Assembly (NCBI RefSeq): GCF_000477435.1
Contig: NC_022576.1
Coordinates: 1,984,001 to 2,048,000, forward strand
Length of the DNA: 64,000 nt
Reading direction: 5' to 3'
DNA from: Candidatus Symbiobacter mobilis CR
GTDB taxonomy: Bacteria > Pseudomonadota > Gammaproteobacteria > Burkholderiales > Burkholderiaceae_C
Shown here: in pieces, positions 55,701 through 62,753 of the stretch
Numbering within the stretch: position 1 is the stretch's first letter
Layout: every line of letters begins with the position of its first letter
Made by a program: the position numbers and the translations under genes
The notes under the pieces: model-generated
What the model saw: the letters and a program-made list of their open reading frames with translations, nothing else
Databases searched by the model: none
What the model was told of the DNA's origin: nothing

Positions 55701-56734
55701 GGATCGCGCAGCATGAGCACGAGGTTCCCGACGGTGGCGCGTTCTTCCCGCGTAGTCACCAGCGCCAGAGACCGGGCAGAGTACCTGGTTTCCCCTTTCA
55801 GGAATTGGGCGCCCAGACGCCCTTGCATGCGCGACAGCGATAGGACAGGCAGATCGGTAGCAAAAGCCCCGTGTAGTCGTACCAAAGCCGTATCGACCAG
55901 CACCTGCTCCATGCGGCCACGGCGCACATCGGCCCAGAGCCGGAGGGCGCCGCCTCCTTGGCGTAGGGGAAGGTCGATACCCATTTGCCGGGAAACACGC
56001 GCTACATCGACGTGCGGCAGTAAGGCATACCACTCCCCATTCCAGTCGCGCCAGCGACCGGGATGCCTCGACAGCAAGGGCTGCTGGAAGGTCCCCATGG
56101 CAACGAAAGGCTGGCCCCATGCCGAAGGGGGCGTGGCCTGCCAACGGATGGCGTGGCTGCGGCCCCGGTTACGCAGCACTACGCCCAGATCATGGAGCAC
56201 GACGGGCGCTGCGCCGCGAAGTTCGTCGTTCCATCGCACGGTGCCTTGGTGGATGACGAATTCGCGTTGCGCAAACAACCAGTCCAGCACCGCAGAATCC
56301 CCGCTGGGTTGCGCGGAGAGGGTTAGCCCACCGACGATCCATTGGCCTTGGGCGTTGCGGCGGATGTCGAGTTCGGGTTGCAGGACGTACAACTGCTCGA
56401 ACCCCAGGCGCCACAGCGAGTGCGCGGAAATGCTGGCGATCGTCTGCGGCAGTGAGAGTGCCACGCGGCCCTCGGCATCGATCAAACGCACGTCGTGCAA
56501 CGCAAAAGTAGGGAACCAACCACTGTCGCGGACATGAATGGCGCCGATGCGCACCGTGGTCCCCAGCGACTGGGATACCTGCCGTTCGAGGAAAGGCCGC
56601 CAATCGTCGATGCGCGGCACAATCCACCAGTGCAGCGCGCCCCACGCAGCAGCCAGAAGCACCCACGCCAGCACCACCGCCCAGAACACGAGGTGGGTGC
56701 CAGCCAACCAGCATTGGCGGAAGAAGTGCGACAT
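52784..56734 (-). CDS. YhdP-like giant AsmA-family protein
   Basis: A 1316-residue protein with one N-terminal helix (about residues 14-33) and a very long periplasmic beta-rich body. The start region DWRPFLERQVSQSLGTTVRIGAI, the mid-domain LPLVIPQEARDYVRNAVQEARSS and the end DIEHETQDIQVVVIPEINAGTASL match the YhdP/TIGR02099 family. These are thought to form hydrophobic grooves that carry phospholipids to the outer membrane. ATG 56734 was chosen because it leads directly into the helix. It is divergent from glnE, as in many Burkholderiales. Confidence 0.92.
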   Translation of the reverse strand: MSHFFRQCWLAGTHLVFWAVVLAWVLLAAAWGALHWWIVPRIDDWRPFLERQVSQSLGTTVRIGAIHVRDSGWFPTFALHDVRLIDAEGRVALSLPQTIASISAHSLWRLGFEQLYVLQPELDIRRNAQGQWIVGGLTLSAQPSGDSAVLDWLFAQREFVIHQGTVRWNDELRGAAPVVLHDLGVVLRNRGRSHAIRWQATPPSAWGQPFVAMGTFQQPLLSRHPGRWRDWNGEWYALLPHVDVARVSRQMGIDLPLRQGGGALRLWADVRRGRMEQVLVDTALVRLHGAFATDLPVLSLSRMQGRLGAQFLKGETRYSARSLALVTTREERATVGNLVLMLRDPGVRGIRGGTFHGEGIDLAGMARLVPHLPVDAQVRTAIAQYQPQGLLHTLDAYWEGTAERWTRYGAQGKLRATKWAAASGWPGWQGADFDVYLDQDAGRVGVSMAAGRILAPGVLPDGEVAVERLNGQARWRVTGNHLLVQVDDLTFANADAQGQARMRWETGGGATPTPAARLPGVLDLYATLSRADGKQVHRYLPLVIPQEARDYVRNAVQEARSSHVEFRVRGPLDKLPRFHAGEGVFRVRAQVENATFAYVPTAFQPSGTLPWPVLRGLQGELEIDGMRLQVRNATARVGDALQARGIDVGIADLEHPQVRVHAALRGPATQWLRTVRASPLDGLTAGVLQQATASADLAGEFDLTIDPAAPHDAQLRAALTFAGNELQLLPTLPRLQQLRGRLTFTESGLSVAGIQAHALGGTVRFEGGMHLSDGPMPHNTPTTVRVAGTATAEGLRKATELGPVSKLARWARGTAGYVLSLGMRQGKLEWQLTTPLRGMALTLPAPLAKAAESSLGVQYRVSATGAKSTLERTSIFVGTQLRAWIEHDAASARRGVIEVGAQPGEAPPAPHVGIGIHIHLPQVDIDAWQDVLAQCGADPAEEATAYLPSVVALHSNTVRFGNRDFRKVMLRATRAGALWKATLEAEEAAGIVEYLPPGAPGMQAGRVLARLERLALSPGATRDVENLLANPPQSIPALDVTVDAFSWRGKPLGKLEVQATNRAVPAPAKGATQREWRLALLRLTLPEASFAASGSWVARGSNRTTLDFTLDLADSGALLRRFGMHDVVAGGKGHLRGTVGWVGSPMQPDYGTMDGAVAIDVSSGQFLQAEPGVAKLLGVLSLQSLPRRLTLDFRDVFRKGFAFDFVRGNATLDKGIASTRNLVMKGVNAAVLMEGSADIEHETQDIQVVVIPEINAGTASLLASMINPAIGLGTLLAQVFLRGPLIKSATQEFRVRGSWADPEVTQVPRSTETPTP

Positions 56735-56758
56735 TGATGCCACTGTGCCCCAGGGATA

Positions 56759-56786
56759 AGAACCTATTCCATACTGAAATTGGTTC
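56759..56786. repeat. Fused-ends remnant of the 145-bp element in the yhdP-glnE promoter region
   Basis: AGAACCTATTCC (56759-56770) matches the reversed right end of the 145-bp element. TACTGAAATTGGTTC (56772-56786) matches the reversed left end. Only one base separates them, so the whole interior has been lost. It lies between the divergent yhdP and glnE starts. Confidence 0.75.
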
Positions 56787-56804
56787 CACGTTGCGCGAAC
56801 GATT

Positions 56805-59486
56805 ATGACCAAGCCCTCCCTGGCAGAGTACTCCCGTTTTGCCCAGCGTGTCTACCGCCGTTATGCCGTCGAGCTGAGTTGGCTCGACCCCGGCGTGCCT
56901 ACGCTGGAGCACTTGCAGCGCTGCCATGCCCGCTTGCTTGATGCAAGGCTCGATACCGCAGCGGCGCTGCGCGTTTTGCGCCATCTCGTCGTCGAGCGCC
57001 TGCTGACGCTGGATTGCACGCGCCAGGCCACCCTGGCCGACGTGACGACGTGCATGACGAATCTGGCCGAATTTGCGCTTGATATCGCCGTGCGCAGTGT
57101 GGTCCTGGAACTGGATGAATGCCACGGCGCGCCACGCACCGCCAGCGGCCAGCGTGCGCAGCTCTGGGTCGTGGGGATGGGCAAGCTCGGCGCGTGCGAG
57201 CTGAATGTCTCCAGCGACATCGACTTGGTCTACGTGTACGACGAGGATGGCGATACCGATGGAAGCGCCCTGGGCCGTTCCCGTCTGTCGAACCATGAGT
57301 ACTTTGCGCGAGTGGTTCGCGGTGTCTATGCCCTTGTGGGCGACAGCACCGGGCATGGTTTCGTTTTTCGAGTCGATCTGGCGCTGCGTCCGCATGGGGG
57401 CAGCGGCCCGGCGGCGGTGTCTCTCGATGCGCTGGAGGAATACCTGCATGTCCACGGCAGGGAATGGGAGCGCTTTGCCTGGCTCAAGAGCCGCGTCGTC
57501 GCGCCCGTTTCTGCGATGGACGATCTGGCCACCCAGCCGTTGCGCAACGTTGTCTCTCCTTTCGTTTTTCGCAAATACCTGGATTACGGGGTGTTTGAAG
57601 CGCTGCGTGCGCTCCATCGCGAGATTCGAAGCCATGCCCTGCGCACCAGTGCCGGGCGGCCCGAGCGCGCCGACGACGTGAAGTTAGGGCGCGGGGGGAT
57701 TCGGGAGATCGAATTCACCGTACAGCTCCTGCAAGTCGTGCGCGGCGGGCAGTACCCCGAATTGCGCTGCCGTGCGACCCTGGGTGCGTTGCCGCGTATC
57801 GTTGAAGCCGGGTTGATGCCCGAAGACACCGCACGCAGCCTGGCGGGGGCCTACACCTTTTTGCGCGAGGTCGAGCACCGTATTCAGTACCTCGACGACG
57901 CGCAGACACACGCCGTGCCCATTGCCGAACCCGATCGGGAATGGATCGCCGCCACGATGGGAATGGCCAACGCACAGGAACTGCTCGACACGCTTGCCCT
58001 GCACCGCAGCCGCGTGGAGCAGGAATTCGACACCTTGCTGGGTGCGAGCCGCGCTGGGCAGCATACGGATGCAGCCGCACTCGACTCCGTCCTGGCCGAT
58101 TTGCCGCAGCCTTTTGCCGAGCAGATCCGCCAATGGATCGGGCGCCCGAAAGTGCTGGCGCTGCGCGACAAATCCCGCGAGCGGCTGGCTGCGTTGCTGC
58201 TGCGCGTGCTGCGATGGATGCGCAGCGGAAAAACCACGCCTGAAGCCATCTTGCGCTTGCTGGACTGGCTGGAATCCGTGCTGCGGCGGGAGAGCTACCT
58301 CGTCTTGCTGCGCGAGCGCCCCACCATCCTGGGCCGCCTGCTGCGGCTACTCGGTGCTGCACGGTGGCCTGCCAAATACCTGCAACTCCACCCCGGGGTG
58401 ATCGATGAGCTGGCCGATGCGGGGCTGCTCGACGAGCGTTTCGATGCGGCCGCCTTCGACGCAGAGCTGGAGCGCCGCCGTGCGTCGTTACGCAATACCG
58501 GGGAGGACGACGAGGAATCTCTGCTCAACCTGCTGCGCCGCGCGCACCATGCCGAGGTGTTCCGCACGCTGACCCGCGACGTCGAAGGGCGCTTGCGTGT
58601 CGAAGAAGTCGCCGACGACCTCAGCGCCCTGGCCGACGCCGTGCTGTGCATCGTGGCGCGTTGGTGTTGGGAGCGGCTACCCAAGGCGCACCGGCCCCAG
58701 CCTGCCTTCGGCATCCTGGCCTACGGCAAACTGGGCGGCAAGGAGCTGGGGTACGGCAGCGACCTTGATCTCGTCTTCGTCTACGAGGACAAGGACAAAG
58801 ACGAACGCGCCCACGAAGCCTACGCGGCGCTGGTGCGCAAGCTCATCCAGTGGCTGACGGTCAAAACAGGCGAAGGCGATTTGTACGAAATCGACACCGC
58901 GCTGCGCCCCAACGGCAACGCGGGCCTGCTGATCACGAGCTTGGAGTCGTATGCCGGGTACCAGCAACAGCGGGGGTCGAACACCGCGTGGACGTGGGAA
59001 CACCAAGCCATCACCCGGGCGCGTTGTGTGCTGGGGGACGAAGCGATGCGCGAGCGCTTCGACACCGTGCGCCACGCTGTTCTGACCACCCAACGCGATG
59101 CCGATGCCCTGCGGGAGGAAGTTCGTGCAATGCGGCGCAAGCTGGCGCAAGCGCACCCCGTACCGCAGGGGATCTTCGACATCAAGCACAGCCCCGGGGG
59201 AATGATCGATACGGAATTCGTGACACAGTTCCTCGTACTGTCGCAGTCGCACCAGCACGCGGCGCTGGCGGCCAATGTGGGGAATACCGCCTTGCTCGAA
59301 CGCGCGGAATCGCTGGGCCTGCTGCCGGAAGGGCTGGGCCGACGTGCCGCCAGCGCCTACCGTGCGCTACGCCAAGCGCAACACCACGCCCGGCTCGACG
59401 AAGCCCCGGCCAAGGTGCCTGACACTGCGTTGCGGGAAGAGCGGGAAGCCATCCTCACGCTGTGGTTGACGGTATTTGGGGAGTAA
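56805..59486 (+). CDS. glnE: Glutamine synthetase adenylyltransferase/deadenylase
   Basis: An 893-residue bifunctional enzyme that adenylylates and deadenylylates glutamine synthetase in response to PII and glutamine. Both nucleotidyltransferase domains are intact: GMGKLGACELNVSSDIDLVY in the N-terminal half and YGKLGGKELGYGSDLDLVFV in the C-terminal half. Each is followed by its helical domain (GRGGIREIEFTVQLLQ; SPGGMIDTEFVTQF). It is slightly shorter than the E. coli enzyme. The ribosome site is weak. A 145-bp repeat begins on the last base of the stop codon. Confidence 0.97.
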   Translation: MTKPSLAEYSRFAQRVYRRYAVELSWLDPGVPTLEHLQRCHARLLDARLDTAAALRVLRHLVVERLLTLDCTRQATLADVTTCMTNLAEFALDIAVRSVVLELDECHGAPRTASGQRAQLWVVGMGKLGACELNVSSDIDLVYVYDEDGDTDGSALGRSRLSNHEYFARVVRGVYALVGDSTGHGFVFRVDLALRPHGGSGPAAVSLDALEEYLHVHGREWERFAWLKSRVVAPVSAMDDLATQPLRNVVSPFVFRKYLDYGVFEALRALHREIRSHALRTSAGRPERADDVKLGRGGIREIEFTVQLLQVVRGGQYPELRCRATLGALPRIVEAGLMPEDTARSLAGAYTFLREVEHRIQYLDDAQTHAVPIAEPDREWIAATMGMANAQELLDTLALHRSRVEQEFDTLLGASRAGQHTDAAALDSVLADLPQPFAEQIRQWIGRPKVLALRDKSRERLAALLLRVLRWMRSGKTTPEAILRLLDWLESVLRRESYLVLLRERPTILGRLLRLLGAARWPAKYLQLHPGVIDELADAGLLDERFDAAAFDAELERRRASLRNTGEDDEESLLNLLRRAHHAEVFRTLTRDVEGRLRVEEVADDLSALADAVLCIVARWCWERLPKAHRPQPAFGILAYGKLGGKELGYGSDLDLVFVYEDKDKDERAHEAYAALVRKLIQWLTVKTGEGDLYEIDTALRPNGNAGLLITSLESYAGYQQQRGSNTAWTWEHQAITRARCVLGDEAMRERFDTVRHAVLTTQRDADALREEVRAMRRKLAQAHPVPQGIFDIKHSPGGMIDTEFVTQFLVLSQSHQHAALAANVGNTALLERAESLGLLPEGLGRRAASAYRALRQAQHHARLDEAPAKVPDTALREEREAILTLWLTVFGE

Positions 59487-59630
59487 GAACCAATTTCAGT
59501 AGGCAGGCGAGCCGAAGCAGTGTGCGTGGCGCCGGAGCGCAGGAACCGGAATGTACTGACAGTACATGAGGATTCCGAGCACCGCCGCCACGTGCAATGC
59601 GATGGCGCAGCCCCTACTGGAATAGGTTCT
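59486..59630. repeat. 145-bp inverted-repeat element, copy B
   Basis: A copy of the element at 25484-25628, the same length and orientation, with only a few differences (for example GTACTGACAGTAC inside). The ends are AGAACCAATTTCAGTAGG and CCTACTGGAATAGGTTCT. Its first base is the final A of the glnE stop TAA, paralleling the CobD-like case. Confidence 0.88.
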
Positions 59631-59691
59631 AACGATGTGCAACATTCCTTGCCATAGACAAGCGTCGATGCAGGACTGACGGAAGCCGCGA

Positions 59692-61416
59692 TCAGCGCTG
59701 GCATGGGAGCATGGCATGGTTCACCACCTCGACCCTTTCCCCATCCGTCAACATCAGCCAGCAATGCAGCTTGGCCATTGCCGCAATCTCCGGCAATGCA
59801 CAGTACGCGGCGATTTGCTCCAAGCCCTCTTGCCGCTTGGCCTCCCACCCCAATTCACCATCTTGTTTCTTGGCGTATTTCAATTCGATCAAATGCTGCC
59901 CGGCAAGCTCGAAGGGACTTCGTTCCCACAACAACACATCAGGGTAGCGCCGATTCACTTCGGGTTCGCTTTGTAAACGCCATACGGATGTCTGGAACAG
60001 CAGCGTGACCAGAATCACCTTCAGATGTTTTTCATCCATGCGAATGCTGTCGCGGTTCGAGAGGTGGCGAAGCACGCGCTCCAACTGGGCACGCAGGGGT
60101 TCGAGGTTGTTGGCGCGGTACAAGGCTCGCAAAGCGTCCCGCACTTCCCAGATCGGCAGATCGACGTTATTGCGCCGCTCCAATTCCACAAGGAAATACT
60201 GAAAGTACAACTCGCGAATCACATGGTTCGGGATTGCATAGCGCATATCGTTCCCATCTCCCCCGGCAAGAGAAGCAAAGCCCACATACGCCAGCAAGCT
60301 AATGAAGTCATCGCGCCCAAAGGTTTTGTCAAGATCAAACCGGCGCTGTTGCTGGGCTATGACTTCGCCTTCCGTCACCAGCGCTTCGAGCACGCGGTAG
60401 TTGTCTTCGCGGTCGCCAATAGCAAACAGCGCCATCAGCTTTCCGTAGTCGGAGGCAATGTTTTCGTCCAGCATCCGGTCTGGGTAGGCACAGGCTTTGC
60501 AATCAAAGTTATCCGCAAAGTACAACACCATGTCGGAGTTGTAGATGGTGTGGCACCTGCGATGAAAGCGATATCCGTTGTACCAATGGGTTACGTCTTC
60601 CATCATCGCTTCGGCATCCAGCTTGCAGCACTCCGCCAAGGGGCGAATCAGCGACAACGTTTCCTCGCGGGTAAAGCCCAGGATGTCGTGGAAATCTTCC
60701 TCGAAAGTCAGGTTCTTGGTGATATTGAATCCACTCGTCAAGCTATCGAGCATGATCGCGGTGACACCGGTAATAAAAAACCGGTCAAGGGTTCCTGCCT
60801 GCGTTGCGGATTTGATCGTTTCATAAAAACTGCGTACAAACCCACCCTTGCCAACGGCAGAGCGAAAAGAATCCAAGTCTTCCGCAAGCAGGCTATTGGC
60901 AAAGTGGTCGTATTCGTCGATCAGAAGTAGGAGCTTGTGGCCGGAGTCCGCGACGCATTGACAGAGCAAGGTGAGCTGTTCCTGTGGGGTGGCCAGGCTA
61001 CGCAATTCCTCGACATCGGATGCAGGGTAACCATATCGCCGTAAAAAGCGGATTGCAGGCATCGACACCCTGGAAGCAAAACCCTGCCGCACGGTATCGA
61101 CACTATTGCCGGTTTCGATCCCGCTGAAATCGAGCACCAGTACTTGGTACGCATTTGCCAGCAGAGTAGGGTTCCTGCCTATATGCAGCGTACCGAAAAG
61201 CGCATCGAACTCCGGCTTGCGAAGCTGGTCGTAGTAATGCTCCAGCATCGACAAAAACAGGCTTTTGCCAAAGCGGCGCGGGCGCATCAGGACGTGGTAG
61301 CTGCCATGCGCTTCGAGCTGGGCGATGTAGTTCGTGCGATCTACGTAAAAATGGCCTTCAGTAATCAACTTGTGGAAATTGCTCAGGCCGTAGGGGAGTT
61401 TGGGTAGTATGGTCAT
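59692..61416 (-). CDS. AAA-ATPase-like protein with C-terminal PD-(D/E)XK nuclease domain
   Basis: A 574-residue protein. The N-terminal AAA-ATPase-like domain opens LPYGLSNFHKLITEGHFYVD and has the Walker A variant RPRRFGKSLFLSML and a Walker B-like LLLLIDEYDHF. The C-terminal domain has a PD-(D/E)XK pattern, YPDVLLWERSPF then HLIELKYAKKQ. This AAA_lke/DUF1703 combination is common in bacteria with many copies per genome and suspected mobile or defence links, but its role is unknown. GAAGG precedes ATG 61416. It lies beside repeat copy B, in a stretch that appears accessory. Confidence 0.85.
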   Translation of the reverse strand: MTILPKLPYGLSNFHKLITEGHFYVDRTNYIAQLEAHGSYHVLMRPRRFGKSLFLSMLEHYYDQLRKPEFDALFGTLHIGRNPTLLANAYQVLVLDFSGIETGNSVDTVRQGFASRVSMPAIRFLRRYGYPASDVEELRSLATPQEQLTLLCQCVADSGHKLLLLIDEYDHFANSLLAEDLDSFRSAVGKGGFVRSFYETIKSATQAGTLDRFFITGVTAIMLDSLTSGFNITKNLTFEEDFHDILGFTREETLSLIRPLAECCKLDAEAMMEDVTHWYNGYRFHRRCHTIYNSDMVLYFADNFDCKACAYPDRMLDENIASDYGKLMALFAIGDREDNYRVLEALVTEGEVIAQQQRRFDLDKTFGRDDFISLLAYVGFASLAGGDGNDMRYAIPNHVIRELYFQYFLVELERRNNVDLPIWEVRDALRALYRANNLEPLRAQLERVLRHLSNRDSIRMDEKHLKVILVTLLFQTSVWRLQSEPEVNRRYPDVLLWERSPFELAGQHLIELKYAKKQDGELGWEAKRQEGLEQIAAYCALPEIAAMAKLHCWLMLTDGERVEVVNHAMLPCQR

Positions 61417-61568
61417 CGTAGAACCTTCGATGTGCGTAGGGCCATGGGTATCCCACCGGCGGTGTGGAGATATACCGCTCCATCTGCAGCAACCCGCACG
61501 TGTGGGGGCACGTACACCGTCGTCGATCTTGCCGACGGGAAGTAACGGCGCGACAGCGCCAAAGGGTT

Positions 61569-61589
61569 GCGCCTGCGTTTGGCAGGCGC
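61569..61589 (-). terminator. Hairpin after the OmpA-like gene
   Basis: GCGCCTG (61569-61575) pairs with CAGGCGC (61583-61589) around a 7-base loop, about 11 bases past the stop of the OmpA-like gene. Only a short T-run follows on the minus strand, so termination strength is uncertain. Confidence 0.5.
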
Positions 61590-61599
61590 CAGGGGGGAC

Positions 61600-62220
61600 T
61601 CAGCGCACCAGGATTTCCACCCGCCGATTGCGGGGTTCGGCAATGTCGTCGTCGGTGGGGACGAGCGGCGCACGTTCGCCACGGCCAATCGCTTCGATGC
61701 GTTCCGCATCAAACCCTTGCGCCAATAGCAGATCGCGGATGGCCTGCGCACGCCGGGCAGACAACCCATCGTTGTCCTCCAGCGAACCCGCGCGGTCGGT
61801 GTGGCCGATCACCAAGATCTCGCCGCCTTTGCGGGCACGGGCACGTTCCAGGATCGTTGGCACGGTGGCTTGGGATTGCGCGGTCAGCAGCGTTCCCCCG
61901 GTTTCAAAATACAGCAGAAAGCGTTCTTCGACGTCCGGCGCCTCGGCCAGCATGGCTCCATAGCGCTCCATCACCCGCAAGGGGTCAACCTGCACGACCC
62001 GTACCTGGCCATCCTTGCGCACTTCGGCGCTCTGGTAGGGCTTGGTCAGCGTCTGCGACCCCGCAGCCGTCTTGACTTCCACCGCTGTGGCTACCCCCTG
62101 TGGTTCGGGGAGCAGGATCACCCTCGTCGTCGGAGCACATGCCGACAAGGCCCCTAGCGCCCCCATGAGCGCTCCCATCGACCACCAACGCGATAGGGAA
62201 AAACACGATAAGGCCATCAT
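61600..62220 (-). CDS. OmpA-family peptidoglycan-binding lipoprotein
   Basis: A 206-residue lipoprotein. The signal sequence ends in ALSAC. The C-terminal half is an OmpA-like domain with EILVIGHTDRAGS, LSARRAQAIRDLLLAQGFDAERI and GRGERAPLV...NRRVEILV, which binds diaminopimelate in peptidoglycan. The N-terminal 90 residues are unrecognised. It overlaps the FecR-domain gene by four bases (ATGA), so the two products may act together at the envelope. Confidence 0.9.
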   Translation of the reverse strand: MMALSCFSLSRWWSMGALMGALGALSACAPTTRVILLPEPQGVATAVEVKTAAGSQTLTKPYQSAEVRKDGQVRVVQVDPLRVMERYGAMLAEAPDVEERFLLYFETGGTLLTAQSQATVPTILERARARKGGEILVIGHTDRAGSLEDNDGLSARRAQAIRDLLLAQGFDAERIEAIGRGERAPLVPTDDDIAEPRNRRVEILVR

Positions 62221-62663
62221 GGCACCTCCACGATGAAGTCTGTACCCCGCACGCCAACGACGGACGTGGGGGTCGCGATTTCGACCTGTTCCGGGTGCAG
62301 CTTGCCGATCACCCCCGTTACGACACGCACCACGCCTTGCAGAAGGCTTAGGCCGATGCTTCCTTCCTGGGTCACGGGGTCAAACCGCACCTTGGCCAGA
62401 TCAAGCGTCGAGTTAGGCCCTACCGTCACCATCATCCCGTCACGCAGGGTGAAGGTGGCGCTGGCGTTGCGTCCGGTAACCACGCGGTCGGCCTCGGCCA
62501 CGGCAGCGCCCGGAGCTACGGTACGGGGGGTGTTCTGCTGGAGCAGGCGAACGTCCCCTTGTACGGATTTGATCGTCCCCGCGCGCTGCACCTGTGCAGC
62601 GCCGCACAGATCGGCATGCAAGAGCAAGACGAGGATCGTAGTTTGCAGGGTTCGATGTCGCAT
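62217..62663 (-). CDS. Secreted FecR-domain protein
   Basis: A 148-residue protein with a signal peptide (about residues 1-22) and a FecR-type domain: GTIKSVQGDVRLLQ, APGAAVAEADRVVTG, LRDGMMVTVGPNSTLDL, then VEIATPTSVVGVRGTDFIVEV. It lacks the cytoplasmic and membrane parts of anti-sigma FecR regulators, so it is a free periplasmic FecR-fold protein, often found next to OmpA-like or adenylate cyclase-like envelope proteins. ATG 62663 begins a proper signal peptide. Translation is coupled to the OmpA-like gene. Confidence 0.88.
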   Translation of the reverse strand: MRHRTLQTTILVLLLHADLCGAAQVQRAGTIKSVQGDVRLLQQNTPRTVAPGAAVAEADRVVTGRNASATFTLRDGMMVTVGPNSTLDLAKVRFDPVTQEGSIGLSLLQGVVRVVTGVIGKLHPEQVEIATPTSVVGVRGTDFIVEVP

Positions 62664-62691
62664 TGGGGTTCCTTTTTCCGTGGGTTGCCGC

Positions 62692-62753
62692 AGATTCAGG
62701 GCATATTCATTCAGGGCCTCCCCACTCAGGGCAGGGCCTGTCCACTCAGGGCG
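62692..62753. repeat. Short direct repeats at the ptsI 3' end
   Basis: The motif ATTCAGGGC or ACTCAGGGC occurs four times between 62692 and 62753, separated by 4-12 bases, with an extra partial GGGC. The last copy spans the ptsI stop codon. They lie in the gap between ptsI and the FecR-domain gene and may form alternative hairpins. Confidence 0.5.

Noticed and set aside
61413..61769. 118-codon frame upstream of the AAA-ATPase gene
   Set aside because: Overlaps the OmpA-like coding region in another frame and contains a terminator-like hairpin; no homology seen.
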